The notes below the pieces were generated by a model. The model made no database searches. It was not told where the DNA came from and saw only the letters and a program-made list of their open reading frames with translations. A DNA stretch of 64,000 bases. Source: Lineolata rhizophorae (Eukaryota > Ascomycota > Dothideomycetes > Lineolatales > Lineolataceae). Location: contig MU001675.1 in NCBI GenBank assembly GCA_010093515.1, positions 127,032 to 191,031 on the forward strand. The letters run 5' to 3'. Shown piece after piece: positions 30,202 to 43,741 of this stretch (position 1 is the stretch's first letter; each line of letters starts with the position of its first letter). A program made the translations under genes and the position numbers.

Positions 30202-32132
30202 AGCGCATTGGCTCCTTGTTAAAGTTGTAACTTATACCATCAGCATTATGCCATCGGTGATTACATTCCTTGGATGTTTGATATCAGTATCAGATTCCTC
30301 TGGCTAGGACAGTAAGATCCACATAGATTTTCTCACGTGGAAAGCTTCAGCGAGCGCTGGGTAGTGAAAATATCTTATGCATTGCACATATCTCACCGAA
30401 AAGTGATATTCGACACATTCCTACATTTCAAACCATCAACCGTTACGTACTTGAAAACTGGTGGATTGGTCGACATAAATTCACACGTCTAGCATGTCGA
30501 GTGGATAAAATCTAATCTTATTAGGTCTGGCTGAGAAGGTTTGGCGATCTGAGTCAACTTCGAATGATCGAGAATTGCGTGAATTTTAACCTCGCTTTAC
30601 TGCAAGCTCGTTTTGAAAGCTGGAAAAATCTCTGTTCCGCCGTTTAAAGGTCTAGGAAACCCGAGCTAGCTCACTACCTGCTTGCGTATTGCTGTTTGAG
30701 CATTAGGCACTACAACAAATTAATAGCATAGTAGCTGTTTCAATTCACCTCCAAAATAAACTCTCTTTGAATACTATAAGCTTGTATACAGAACGTATCT
30801 CGTTACCGTTGACGGAGTGATTGTTAACCTATGCTCGACTGATTTCGTACCATTCAATGAAATGTGGAAGACATAGACGCACCAAATTGATGAAGAAGAA
30901 CTCCTGTTCATCCAAACCGTCACAAGATTAGTTCTTCACTCAGCATTACAGCACCTGGTTGATGTTTGCATCCGATGCAAACAGGGACCGAGTCGGAAGT
31001 CCCCGCTTCCCCGCGGCAATCCCCGACGTTCGCCTGCGGCAGCGCTCGCCCGTCGCCCTATTTTAAGCTCGCCGGGCAGTCTGCCTTGGGCTCGAGGCTG
31101 ACCGCTTCCCGCCCGCGTCGCCAACACGCCGCGGCGCCCCGGCCAATGGGCGGCAACGGGCCTCTTGAAACGAACGCGATTGAGGCTCAGAGCCCGGAGA
31201 CAGCGGAGACAACGGAGCAGTTCGTTTCAATCTTACTCAGATCTCATGATGTGGGTCCGGTGGGCGCTTCGGCGGCCGTCGTTCGACGCGGCTGCGCTGC
31301 GAAATAACGTCGTCCCTGCGTTCTGCATACATACGTCGTCGCGCGAACCGGGCCGCTAGTGATGGCGTGCAACTGCGACTTCATAACCCCCCGTGTCGAT
31401 ATATTGATGCATTGGCCGGCCTCGCGCGGTGATGGCGAGGCAGACTTTCTCCGCGAAATTCGACGTGCTCGTTGAGTTGCATGCACACGTACGTAGTGGA
31501 AGCTCTGCCTTGACGCCGGTATAGCCCCCTAGGCAAAAGCTTAACGTAGACGCAAGGGTGCCTGCTTTTCGCCGCCGCCGCCGCTGCTGCGCACGCCAAA
31601 CTTTGTTTTGTCGCCCTTCCTCTCCGAGCAGTCCAGGTATCCATCCAACGGCGCCAATTGCACCCTCTCATACGAGGAAAAACTCCCCCAAGCCGCTGCA
31701 CCTTGCCCAGCCACGCTTCAAGCACGCGCCGCCTCCGAGCGCCATGTCAATGCGTGGCGTCGGGGGAGCCGACGCGTGACGAAAGCCACGGGCGGCGCTG
31801 CCCTGGACGCCGACGCGCCAGGGATCGCAGCGCCGCATGCGCCGGACTCTCCGTTTTTGTGACAGCAATTGAGCGAAGGCGGTGGGCATGGCGGCGGCGG
31901 CGACGGGAGAATGAGACTCCAAAGCAGACCGAGATCGGGGGGCCTCGAGACAGATGGCTGCCGGGTCTCCGCGCTACGCTTTATCGATAAGCTCGGTTCG
32001 GGGGGGCGTGGGGCCGCTTGGGGCAACAGGGTCCTGGCAACGCGCAGCCGATGACGGAATTTTTTTCCACAGACGTCAAAACTTTGGATTCGTACGGCAG
32101 AAAAGGGTCGTGGGCTATTTCTTTTGCTTCCA
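30202..32132. other. intergenic region upstream of cystathionine gamma-synthase
   Basis: 1.9 kb. 30202-30960 is AT-rich and stop-dense; 30960-32130 is GC-rich with overlapping open frames on both strands and no domain. The switch between the two compositions near 30960 is abrupt. Confidence 0.5.
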
Positions 32133-34524
32133 ATGGCTGTAGATATTTCGCTTGGCGAGGTTATTCCGCCATTGACTCCGCATGTCAGTGAAAAAGCCCC
32201 TCTTCATCCGACTGGGCGCATCGTGTCTCTAGGTCCTGATGGTGGTAGGACGGCCATACAGGGGCGCGACGAAGTGCTAACAGTCGTGACAGGCCGTCAG
32301 TGTCTCGCTCCCAACATGGAGCGCCAACGTGGGCTACGAAGAAGGGCAGGACTGGGTGATCGGCAAGATGAAGACGGGGTATCCAAGGTAAACTCGAATT
32401 CTGGAGCGTTCCCCGTCCCACCGTGCAGTTTGAGCATAGAAAGCAAGTATTTGAGACAAATTATCCGCGCCGGCTCCAGGTTCTTCATCCACAAGTCGAT
32501 CCAACGCTTCGCGGAGAAGATCGTAGAGAGGTATGGCATGCCCGACGAAAAAGCCATCGTGGTGCCGACCGGCACCATCGCGGAGCGATGTCGCGCCTTT
32601 TTCCGCACGCAGGCGCCACACCTCGACCCGCGGAAAGTCCGCGTCGTGGACCTCGTGCCGGCGCCCCAGCACGCGGACGCACGGCGCGCCTCGCCCGCCG
32701 TGTCGGCGATCCTGTTCTCGAAGGAGGACTGGCCCGTGGCGAAGGCTTTCTGGCAGCACACGGGCGAGGGGGCGTCGAGCCGGCGCGCGGAGTACTGCAT
32801 GGCCGCGCTGGACGAGGGCCGGCTGGTGGACAAGAAGACGGCCGAGGATCTGTGCATTCGCAAGGGGCCGAGACGGTATCAGAGGGGCGGCGGGTCGATT
32901 GACCTCGCGCGGAACAGGCCGCGGTCGAATGGCAACGATGTCCCGACGCAGCAGCCTAATGGCAACGCGGAGGGGCTGGACTCGACCAACTTTGTCGAGG
33001 AGCGCTTCGGGAGGAATCTGGAGGCCTCGTTTGCGAGTAACGCTAAACTGGCGATCCGACGGCGCATTGCGGGCTCGCTGACAGCGGACGTCGAGCTGGA
33101 TGAGGCACTCAAGCTCGATAAGGACGTGGAGCGGACGCGTAAGGTGGCGGGCTTCTCCGAGGACGACGTCTACCTCTATCCCACTGGCATGAGCGCGATA
33201 TACAACACGCACAGAACGCTACTGAAAGCTAAAGGTTCTCGGAAGAGCATCAATTTCGGGTACGTGCTACAGAACACGAAAACACCTCCGCGAAGTGCTG
33301 ACGTATCGAGTAAAGGTTTCCCTATGTCGACTCGTTGAAAGTTCTGGAGAAGTTCGGCCCCGGTTGTTTGTTCTACGGCTTCGGGTCCTCGGAGGATTTG
33401 GATGACCTCGAGAAAAGGCTGAAGGCCGGGGAGAGATACCTCCTCCTATTCTGCGAGTTCCCCGGCAACCCGCTGCTCAAGTCACCAGACCTCCCGCGAA
33501 TCCGTGCATTGGCTGACGAATACGACTTTTATGTCGTGGTCGACGAAACTGTGGGGAACTTTTTGAACGTCAACGTCCTGCCATACGCGGATGTCGTCGT
33601 ATCGAGCTTGACGAAGATATTTAGCGGTGATAGTAACGTTATGGGGGGGAGGTAAGCGCGCTTTTCAGTGGTATAATGTGTGGGCCACTTTGGCTGACGG
33701 GCCACAGTGCCATTATCAATCCTAATAGCAAGAACTTCGGCCTCCTGAAAGAGACGTGGGCCATTGAGTACGCGGATAACTACTGGTCGGAGGATGCTGT
33801 CTTCCTGGAGCGTAACAGTCGGGACTTCGTTTCACGCATCGAACGAGTGAACAAAAATGCGGAGGCCATAGCTGATGTGCTACAATCCCACCCACGAAGT
33901 AAACGCAATCCACTCATGTCTACTCTGCCACGCTGCCCCCGCGACCTTATTCCGTTTTGGTGGAGCATTCCCGCTGACATTATTGACCTGCCCAGTCAAG
34001 CAAGTCTTCTACCCCAAGTGCTCCCCGACACGGGCGGCGTACGAAAGATGCAGGAACGCGAATGGTGGATATGGCGGACTGCTTTCTGCGACGTTTTACA
34101 GCACCGATGACGCAGCTGCCTTCTTCGATAACCTTGATACGGCTAAGGGTCCGAGTCTGGGCACAAACTTTACACTGAGGTCAGTGCGATCGATGTGTGC
34201 ACGCTAATAGTCTAGAAAAGAGAGTCGTATGATGCTAACAGCAATTGGGGCACAACAGCTCGCCTTTTGTGATACTGGCGCATTACACAGAGCTCGATTG
34301 GGTAGGTGCTCAACAAACCCATTAGTGTTTTCGCGGACATCACGCAAAACAAGCTTTTGTTCTGACACTTGAACTTTTTTTTATTTTTAAATCTATAGGC
34401 CGCATCTTATGGGGTTGAGAAAGACCTCGTGCGTTTCAGCGTAGGGCTTGAGGATACGCAAGAGCTAGTAGGGGTCTTCAAGGCAGCGTTGGCCGCGATC
34501 CCCCAGCCATCTGTAGACCGGTAG
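32133..34524 (+). CDS. cystathionine gamma-synthase (PLP-dependent, fungal long form)
   Basis: Eight exons, 32133-32183, 32293-32387, 32480-33259, 33316-33651, 33708-33898, 33996-34179, 34259-34301 and 34399-34524, give 601 residues; all junctions are GT/AG and in phase. The enzyme joins an activated homoserine to cysteine on the route to methionine; yeast Str2 and Neurospora met-7 belong to this family. The start reads [20 protein letters not shown], typical of the fungal enzyme, then [21 protein letters not shown] variable section (residues about 180-270) includes a polar stretch [19 protein letters not shown]. The PLP fold follows: [43 protein letters not shown] with the PLP-ring aspartate, and [17 protein letters not shown] with the PLP lysine at residue 409. 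The C-terminus has [19 protein letters not shown] and RFSVGLED. The first donor, GTCAGT, is weak, so exon 1 is the least certain. No break is apparent. Confidence 0.88.
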
Positions 34525-37500
34525 CAGCCACAAGGTCTCGCACATGGGCCAACCCTTGCACATCGACCACCGTTGCCGGAGGAAATGAATCAAGGAAAAA
34601 CTTTATCCTATCTGGAAACTAATGGATCAATCGCAGTGCGCTGAATGCCTTTCCACTTCTCTGGACGTGATGTGATCGTGGCCTTGCTATGTGGATGCTT
34701 TGCGTTGGGCGCTTGAAGTGACGCTGACGCGAAACAACGCCTATACTCCGAACGACCTCGGAGTGATTCCGCGACTCCTCTGCGGAGCATCTGTCGCAAA
34801 CTTGCTAGCTACACTTTCCGATATTTCTGACTGTTCCGCGCCCTCCGATTGACAATGACGACGACGAAGCAGATGCCGTGGCCTTACCAACAGTCCGACC
34901 CGGTCGGGAATTTCCCGATCCCTACCAGTTGGCGCCCACCAACAAACACTTGGGGACCGCTTCGGTCCCTGCCCTCGTCGAGCGACGGAGCAGGGGCCAC
35001 CGAGAAGGCGAAGGGGGATCGATTCATCGTCAGATTCGCCGTTCGGCGCCCGCATGCGAATTACGGGAGCTGTCGGGTCTATGCGCTTTTTCGCGTTTCG
35101 GAGAACGGCGGGGTGGTTTTGGGGTTGAAGGGGGGGGGAGGTGAGCAGCGGGCACGCGACGAGCAGGGACAGGCCGAGCTGCGAAGTCAGCTTTCCCTCA
35201 TGCAGTTGGCTTTGCGAGCGTAAGGTTGTTGATCTCTTTGATGACGCAGGGAGGCGGGCACGTTGTATTGATTGCAGGTTCGGGTGCCGGCCGGCAGAGG
35301 GTTTGTTTTGGACATTAATTTGCGCCACGTGGGAAAGGAGAACGAGGGTTCAGGTGCGCTGTGACTCTACGTATGCGCACGCGGAAAAAAATAGTTACAT
35401 CGTGTATATGGCATGGAACAGTGTTGGACTGTAGGTAGGTAGATAGGTGATGGTACGATGTATTGGAACGGTGATATATCAAGGCAGACTTGAAGTCGCA
35501 CAAAAATAGCAGCCCTACCGGCTTCCCGCTCGCTGGGCGGGCGGTGCAGCCGGGGGCAGCGGTCGGCAGGCGGCTGCAAATTAGTTTCCGGTTTTCGGCC
35601 CACAGGGGGGTTTGCGTGGTGTAGATGGCCAGGGTCGCAGGCGTGGGCGGGAGAAGCTTTGGAACGCTGCACCGAAGCTCAAGCCGCAGCTGCCAGCAGC
35701 GGCCGGCCAGCAACGCCACGGTCCGAAAGTCTGCCTTGCGGCCCCTCGCCCTCCTCCGCCGAAAGGCGAAACGCGCCCAATCTACCTCGCTCTCGAAATT
35801 AGTAATCCCCAAAACGCGCTGCTCGGAAGGTCCGCGCGCGATTGGACGGCCGGCCCACTGGCGGCCTCCGCCCGGGGTTGGTTCACGTCGAAACACGTCG
35901 TTCCTCGCGTCATTTCGATCAAGCTTTCGCATCTCGAGGTAATCACGACTAACCGGCCGATCGAAGCGGGCCCATCGCCATCACATCATAGCCTCATCGC
36001 CCCATTGGAGCAATGGCCATGTTTTTCATTTCGAACACGCACCTCCGCACCACCACACCACCGCATCACCGCATCACCGCAACCAATGCGGCGGCGCCAA
36101 GACTGGCCATCCAACAGCTCGACCTGCGCCAGACCGCCGCCTAGGCCGGCCCCGTCCCCATGATCGCCATGGCCATCCGGACGCGGACTCGCCTCGAGCT
36201 TGACAACATCCCCCCTTTCCATTACAGAACCAGTCCCTCCCCCAGTCCTCCCCCCTTTACCCCTGCGGAGGTCCGCCACCGCCCGCAGCAAGCGCGTCTG
36301 CGGGGGGGGGCGGCGACTGCGCGGGCGGTCGGTGCGCCGCTCGATTGATCGCGAGGCGCAAGGCGGGCGGGCTTGACGGGCTGGTGGTGGTGGCGGCGTT
36401 GCGGCGGGTTGCTAAAGTCCGAGCGGGCGGCGGCGGGGCTTAGCGCGGCGACTGAACGACTGGGCGGCCGGAGTGACTAATTGGCAGTGAAGTGACGGTG
36501 TTTTGGTGGCAAGCGGCACTGACAGTATGTAGTCGCCAACTGAGGCTATTGCCTACATGCGGCAGGTAGCTCGATGGAGCGGATGCCATGCTATTGGCGA
36601 GTCACCTATTAACCTACGTTTAGCGCAGAAGGCCTTGGGTGCGACAGCGGTGATCCCCAGCCGTTCGCAGTCGGCAATGAATCTTACCGTTACTCGGGCA
36701 AACCAAACCCAGCCCAGCCCTACTCGCACGCCGTGACGTCGTCTCCCGTCCGCCGCTCATGTGCGACGCTCCACAGCATTCGCGGTCAACGGCTCCCAGC
36801 GCGCGCGACAGCCTCACCGCGCCCGCATCTCCCGTCTGCCTTTTGCGTGATCGTGTAACTGCCTGCCGGTTGCCCTGCGCGCCTCTGCGAGTCCGGAGGT
36901 AACCTTCATTTACGCCGTGCCACCTAGCAGCCACCCACTCACCCGCCCACTCGTGCCTCCTCGCCTCTTCTCGCCTTTCTATAGCCACTCTCGCTTCCTC
37001 TCACCGCGCTACGCGTAGCAATAACGCAGGTCGACGACTTGCACTGGCACGGACACGCCCCTCCGCTAGCAGCAGCCCGGTGTCTCGCTCGCTTACCCGC
37101 CTACCTACCTATGTATCTACATACCTATGCAGCCATCTTTTTTCAGCCCTGCCGCAACGGCACCGTTCCATCCACTCGTTCACTCGCTCACTCGCTCACT
37201 CATCACTCCCCCATCCCCAAACACCCTTCCGCCACCCCACCTCCTCCCCAGCCAGGCGAACTCCAGGGGGTGGCGACGACGGCGGCGACGACCCTTTAAT
37301 TTTTTTTTTTTCCCGAGGCCACCTGCAGGCCACGGCATGTACACATTGGCGGGCGGGCGCATGGCTGGTCTGGTTGCGGTTAGGGGGGGGCATTGGGCAT
37401 GGCGGGGGTGGGGTTGGCCCTTGCGTTAGAGTTCGGAGAAAATTGGCAAAATAAAAAAAAGAAGAAAAAGAAGAAGAAGCCGTTTCAGTCGCGAAGTTGT

Positions 37501-40434
37501 TGCTTTGGGTGCGGGTACATACTAGGTACTACATACGTAGATTGGGGGCTGACGGGGGCGCGCGGGGTTTTGGGGCTTTTAACTGGTTGGGTGCCGACCG
37601 GTGCGCCGTTTCGGTGGGATCTCGGGCAAATCATGGGGGAAAGTGGGGGTGGGGGGGGAAACGTTTTGGGGGAGCCCGCGCGACCTTTGTTTGGGGGGCT
37701 CGAATGGGGGCTGTTTCCGGCCTGATTTGGTGGACTTACTACTTCCATGCGACCTGGACTGGGTCTTGCTCGCGGCCATGCGCTTCGACGGGGCTCTGCA
37801 AATGCAGCTACATATCTGATTCGAACAAGACACGGGAGGAGAGCTCTAGATCGGAGGCCCACGGCTTCTGGGCCGCGGGCATGCAGGACACTTCTCCTCC
37901 GCGTCCAAAGACAAAAAGAAAACCGACATTTCCTGGTCCAGACTTCCTCGCGTCTCGACCGGAACGGTCGCGGGCCGCTGTCGAAGGATTCGAGAGAGGA
38001 AAAAAGAAACCTATCGACTGCCCGCTCCAAGTCGCGAGGATGTTCGCGCGCGCATGCGGCTCGTCTGCCAGCCAGCCAGCCAGCCAGCCAGACCGTTCCA
38101 TCCGAGCCCGTCCGGGAAAAGCCTTCGAGGGGACCGCGGCGCGCGACACCGCATCCCGTGCGCCCGCGCGCGAACAGCCCGGCCGCTTGGCCGGCCGGCG
38201 CAGCCGACAACGTTCACGGCAGTTCGTCTGGCGGCGCCGGAGGGGGGAGGGAAGGGGAGGGAAAGAACGTCCCTTCCGTCGCGCAGAAGCCGTTGCCGGT
38301 CTGTTTCCCACTGCGGAAAGAAGGTCGGGCCGACAGGGCTAGTGTGGCGCCCCGAAACGGTATGCGCGTGCATAGGAATAGCCTGATGCCGCGGTTGTGG
38401 CGTTGGCGAAAAGAAGTTGATTGAAACTGCTTGTCGCTGCGGGCCTGGATGAAGGGACATGTGTGGGTTCTTCGAGTGGTGAGGATTTTCTACATAGCTT
38501 GGGAGGGGAGGGGGGGAAGTCGGGGGGGAGGGACAAGGGTCCCAGGCGGCGGCATCCCGACGGACTGGTTGCCTGCCTTCCCCACCGGCGCCGAACCGCG
38601 AGAAACTGTAATCTTCCATTGCCATTTTGGCGACTCCTGCACTTTCCACAAGTCCCCTTGAACCGGCGTGTTTCGACGCAAACCGCTGATATTTTGGAGG
38701 AGCATCGCCATATGGGGGATTCGGAAGAGGTTTAGACGTTCTTGCAGATGGCGGAGGCATTAATAATTCTTCGGCCTTACCTGGACGAATTTGAAATACG
38801 CATGCCTTGACTTTTCGCGGTCCAAAATTTGGAATCCCCAGCGCGCTACTGCTCTCTTGGCAGGAAGGTACGTGCCTACCTACATACATACATACATACG
38901 AGGAACCTCCCTCCACAATGCGCTTCGCTGCTAGCGTGCAGCCTGACAGATCCCGGATCGCCGCCGTTTTTTCGAGGAAAAATAGTCCCGCTACGTACAT
39001 ACTACGTACACACGTGCTAACCCCGTAGGTGATCCCACTGCGCACAAGCCCGCAGCTGGCCCCGGTGGTTTAGTTCTTCCACCGCGACTGATCAGAAGTT
39101 TGGGCCCGTTTCAGCTCCACCGTCGGGGAGGCTCGTGCGCGGCCTAGGCCGGGCCCCTCCCCCCCTCCCCCACCCCCGGTCCTGCCCTAGGCTGGGATTG
39201 CCATTTGCCAATCGGCTCGGTGGGATGATTGCAGAGAGGCGTGGAGCGCTCAGGTTGATGGTGGAATTTTTTTTTTCCCCAACGTGGTGTTTTGTTTCTT
39301 CTGTACGCGAATCCTATCCCGTCCGGTCCTGCAGGGGCAGCTGTTGGAGCCGAAGGATTGCCGCAAGGCGCGGGACGGCCGGCCGGCCGGCAGGAGGCGA
39401 GTGGGTAGGAGACGAGTGGTAGGAGGAATTGAGTTGTCGCGGGCGGAGGTTCCTGCGGCGAGGGAAAGGGAGAGGGAGAGGAAGGGGGAGGGAGGGGTTC
39501 GATTGGATCTGGACGCTGCCGGTGGCCGAGAGAGAAAGAGAGGGCTCGGCGAGTTATGTATATGGGATGCGCGCTCTAGCTGCTCGCAGGCGTGGCGGCG
39601 TGGAGAAGGTAGGGCCGCTAACTAGGTACATAAACGCGTCCCAGGAAGCCGTAAGGCACGGCGCAATTCGAGTCCGTTTCGCTCGTACATAGCTGGTGCG
39701 GGCCGGCCGCAGAAGAGGTCGCGGCTCCGGGCCGACGGGCTAGAATTGACAGCGCGCGCAAAAGCTACGGGAGGCTAGGCATGTATATCGGGTACCGATC
39801 TCATGATCAGAATATGTACACCGCGGCTAGAGTTACCACATGAGTACATGGTATCAGACGTCGAGAATAGGTACATGCTACGTACGTAGTAGGACGAGAG
39901 AGTGCGTTGTGGTTCCTGGTGCCGGGGTTGCCCGCATCGCCCGGGGGGTCACTTAGCTCGGCGTGCCAATTGGTCCCGGATGCAAGCTGCCGCCCGATGC
40001 TTTAGAGGGAGCTTCCTAGAACGACTAGAAAAGAACTAAGCACCAACGCCATCACCGGGGGCACACGTCTACTGCGAAGCGGGACGTCCGAGAGCAGGCG
40101 CTGCCACGGGCCGTTTTATCGAAACGGTCACGATCTCCTCCGGAATACGGGCAAAGTCAAAGTAAAATATATGAGCGAGAAGACGCCATGCTGCGCCCCG
40201 TCTACCTACCTACATACAGCGTCCATCTCAAGGCACAGCCAACCACCCCCCGGTTGCGCGCTTGCTCATCCGCGCCCACCGGACCGGCGATCGGGGAGAC
40301 CCGTTGCTCGGTCGTCCCGCGCATCGACGTTCTCAAGCTCCCTGACTCGACCCCGACGTCTTCCCCCGCCGCGTCGGGGCGAGCTCGGCGGGCCACCCGA
40401 TCGTTCTGCCCGGCAATCCCCCTTCCCCTCCCCT

Positions 40435-40451
40435 CCCCCCCCCCCCCCCCC
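40435..40451. repeat. poly-C run, 17 bases
   Basis: Uninterrupted C run in a C-rich stretch that begins near 40425. Length is prone to sequencing and replication error. Confidence 0.8.
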
Positions 40452-41768
40452 AAAGATCAGGCCATTTTTTCCCTTTCGCGCAGAAGCCTTGTCTCCGCAA
40501 ACGGGGATGCGCCTGGTGGCCGGGGGTGCCGGGGCCGTCCGGGGAGGAGAGGAGGGGGTTGGGCAAGACGACGCGCTGCCGTTTGGCACAAGCCGCCGCC
40601 ATCAACTTGGTCTGGGGTGGGGAAGGAAAAGCTCGCCGCGAACGAGCATTTGCGGACCCACATCTACATACGTCTGTGGATACATAGGTAGACTCGCGGC
40701 ACTTTGGCGATGTGCATGTACGTAGTATGTAGTTACGTACAGTGCCTTCAACTCATGCTACATATATGCACACTTGTGTCCCTTGGCCGGATGGCTGCAG
40801 GCGTTAGACGAGTAGGGCTGAAACGTCGCTGCTTTGCTCCCGCTTGGGATAGCTATTCTCTTCCAAATCTTTTGTTCCTTTTTTTTTTACTTCTTTTTTT
40901 TCCGAGCTGGCTTGTATGTACGTGTGGGCTGTGGATGTACCTAAATATGTAGTACATACATATGTAGCTTCGGGGGGGGGGGAGGGGTGTTCCCGCTAGT
41001 GGCGCCGAGACAACAGCCACCGCGGGGGCCGCTTTCTTCAAGGCTGATTTGCGTGCGTCTATAAGCGTGGCTGGAAGCTGCATTACGTGATACGTGTGTA
41101 TATACAGCGTTCTGCTGTCTCGGTTTGAGACGTTCCTTTTTCTTCGTAGATATCAACGGGAGCGGGCGGCACGGGCGAAGAAGCAGATCGGTTCCAGGCT
41201 ATGAGTATACTTGGAGAGAGAAGGTGCCCGAGAACGGTTAGACGGGCCAAAGCAATGACGGCCGTGGTTTGTCCGGCGACCATCTCCCAGACCTCAGTAC
41301 GGGTGCTGAGTCCGAGCAGCGGGATCGGCGCGAACCCGTCGCCTTTTCGGCGAAGCCGCCTGTGGCGAACGTAGTGATTGTAGACAAGGCAGCATCGGCT
41401 GGACGTGAGGATCGCAGATACTGCTGCGGCCGAAAGAAAGGCGGCAGAGAAAGGTACGGTCGACTCATAGTGGTGGCTGGGGGCCTGCGGTATGTAGGTG
41501 AGGTACCTATTGAGTGCAGGTAAGTTATGACTCTGGCGGGATGCGTGTTTCATTGGAGCATTCAGCTAGCAGGCGGCCAGTCAATGCCTTAGCTACCTTA
41601 GCAGCCTAGCCACCACGGCCACTCGCTACGATGGGCGCAGGCGAGAACGATGGCGAGATGCGTATCTACGCGGGAACCTACCGGCTTCGGTAGAGGTTAC
41701 GATAGACAACGCACACACGCTTAGTCGTGCTCGGTGAGTGGTCAGCGGGGCCGCGCGGGGGCGGGGGC

Positions 41769-41798
41769 CTCTCTCCCTCTCCCTCTCTCCCTCTCGCT
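41769..41798. repeat. CT-rich microsatellite
   Basis: Imperfect CTCTCCCT units, purine-free for about 26 bases. Confidence 0.7.
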
Positions 41799-42209
41799 CA
41801 TCAACGCCCGTCGGGCGCCCCCCATCAGCAGCACCAGCACCGCGTTCTTCCTTCTGGCCCCCTCTTTGTCCCTACCACGTCCGGCGCCGCATCATCACGC
41901 AGGCCCGGCAGCAGAGCAAAAGCGAGACGCGGATGGCGGGAGGCCGGCCGGCCTTGGCGGTCGGGCGTCGGCCTTAAGCGCGCAAATCGGACGGACATAG
42001 GTGCGATTTGTGTATCCTGGCCGGCGCCTCCGCCACACGGCGCGCGCCGACGAGACGGCGATGGGGCGCGCGCGCGTCCGGACGCACACACGCGCGGGCG
42101 CGCAGACGGACGGGGAGGAGGCGGTGGGCCTTGCCCGGACGCGCAGCGCGGCGACCGTCCGTCTCCGCGGCGCGCTGCGGGCTTGCGGCTGTTCTGCGCC
42201 GTCGATGAC

Positions 42210-42210
<1 letters not shown>

Positions 42211-42243
<33 letters not shown>
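42211..42243 (+). repeat. (CAG)11 trinucleotide repeat, apparently noncoding
   Basis: Eleven perfect CAG units, preceded by ATGACG and followed by CAAGAC. Reading frames across it encode poly-Gln, poly-Ser or poly-Ala, but no flanking protein family is recognisable. Confidence 0.85.
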
Positions 42244-42246
<3 letters not shown>

Positions 42247-42502
42247 GACGGTGGCATTCGGACAGGCAGGACTCGAGGGTCGCCGGGAGCTGTCCGGCTG
42301 GTGTTTGCGTCCGCGAAGGCTGGAGCCAATGGCGGGCGGCGTGGAGCCGGGCCCCCGGCCGCGCCGCTTCGGCCCTACCGCGTCCAGCTGCTCCCGCCGG
42401 CTCCAGGGGGCCGCGGGCCCAGAAGCAGGTACCGCCGGGCCCTGCCGCGAGCGCGCGCTCCCCGTCGGGCCCTCTCCGACCGCCAGCGCGGCCGTCCGCG
42501 CA

Positions 42503-42567
42503 TCTCCCCCTCTCTTCCTCTCCCTCTCTCTCTCTCCCTCTCCCTCTCCCTCTCGCTCCCCCCCAGC
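42503..42567. repeat. CT/CCT microsatellite
   Basis: A pyrimidine tract of CTCTCC and TCCCTC units, interrupted only by one G near its end. Confidence 0.75.
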
Positions 42568-43681
42568 CTGCGGCAGTCGGAAACGGCGAGACTGCGCCGG
42601 CGCACGAGGTTGGGGGTTTGCGGGTGCGGCTGCTGGCGCCCCCCCTCCCCGAGCTCGTCTGAGATCATGGGCGACGGGGGCCCCTCCCGCCCCCGGGCCG
42701 CCGCGGTGGCGCAGCCCGGCTTGCCGTGGGGCTTGGAGGCTGTCGCCGGGGCCCGCCGGGGGAGGGGGGCCCGCCGTTCGCAGGGCAAGGTTCTCAGCCT
42801 TGCTGCTTGCGCCGGGCGCCGCACCGCGCGCGGCATGTAGTTTGTACAGTGTACAATACGCTTTGCGGCGCTGGACGTGAGAGGGGGCTGTCGAGCTGCT
42901 ATTTTGAACCGAATCCACGGCGCACAAGCTGAAAATCGGACGGCTTCGACGACTCCCGCACCGACTCCCTGAAACGCCCGCCGCCGCCCAGCGGGCTCGG
43001 GCACCGGCGCCCGGCAAACCTCCCTAGCGGGCAGCTCCATCAGGGTCGTTCGGCCGGCGGCGCATTGGCGACGCCGACGCTGCCACCCCGTTTCCCGCGC
43101 CGACGCCGTGACCACCACCAACACCGGCCGGCCACCCGCTGCCCGCCTCCCGGGGCCCCCCGCCCAAACGCCTTTCCGCAACGCCCCCCCTCCCCCATCT
43201 CTCTCCCCACCGCCTCCCTTCCCCCCCTCCCCCTCCTCTCTCCCTGCCCAACCCAGGCCGGCGGGTACCTAGCTCGCCGTGTAGTAGGTAGCTCGACGGG
43301 GACGCGGACGCCAAGTCCAACTCCCAGCCCAGCCCACCGCCCGCTCTGCGCACCCACACGGCCGCCGGCGGCCAGCAACCTGGCAGCACCTCCACTAACC
43401 TTACGCTCCCTCCCCTCGCCCTCCCTCCCTCGCTCGCCTGCCCGCCCGCCCGCTCGCTCGCACGCACGCACGCACGCACGCGCGCACTCCCGCTCCCAGG
43501 TGGGCTGTGGTGGCACTGTCCCACGGACACGAACCGTAGATCCTTCCCCCATTCTTATTTCTTTCCTTCTTTCCTTTTTAACTTGCACGTTCCCGCTGCG
43601 CGCAATATATGGGGCGTTTGCCGGGGGGAGGGGAGGAGGTAGGGAAGAGGTCCCCAGGGAGGGGGTGTCGGGGCATCCGCA

Positions 43682-43702
43682 AAAGAGAGAGAGCAAGAGA
43701 GC

Positions 43703-43741
<39 letters not shown>
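43682..43741. repeat. (GA)n microsatellite
   Basis: About 60 bases of GA units with a few A and C interruptions, purine-rich on the plus strand. Confidence 0.85.

Noticed and set aside
41974-43181. Minus-strand frames of 268-347 codons in the gene-poor region
   Set aside because: Composition-driven Arg/Ala/Gly-rich translation across CAG and CT microsatellites; no recognisable family.
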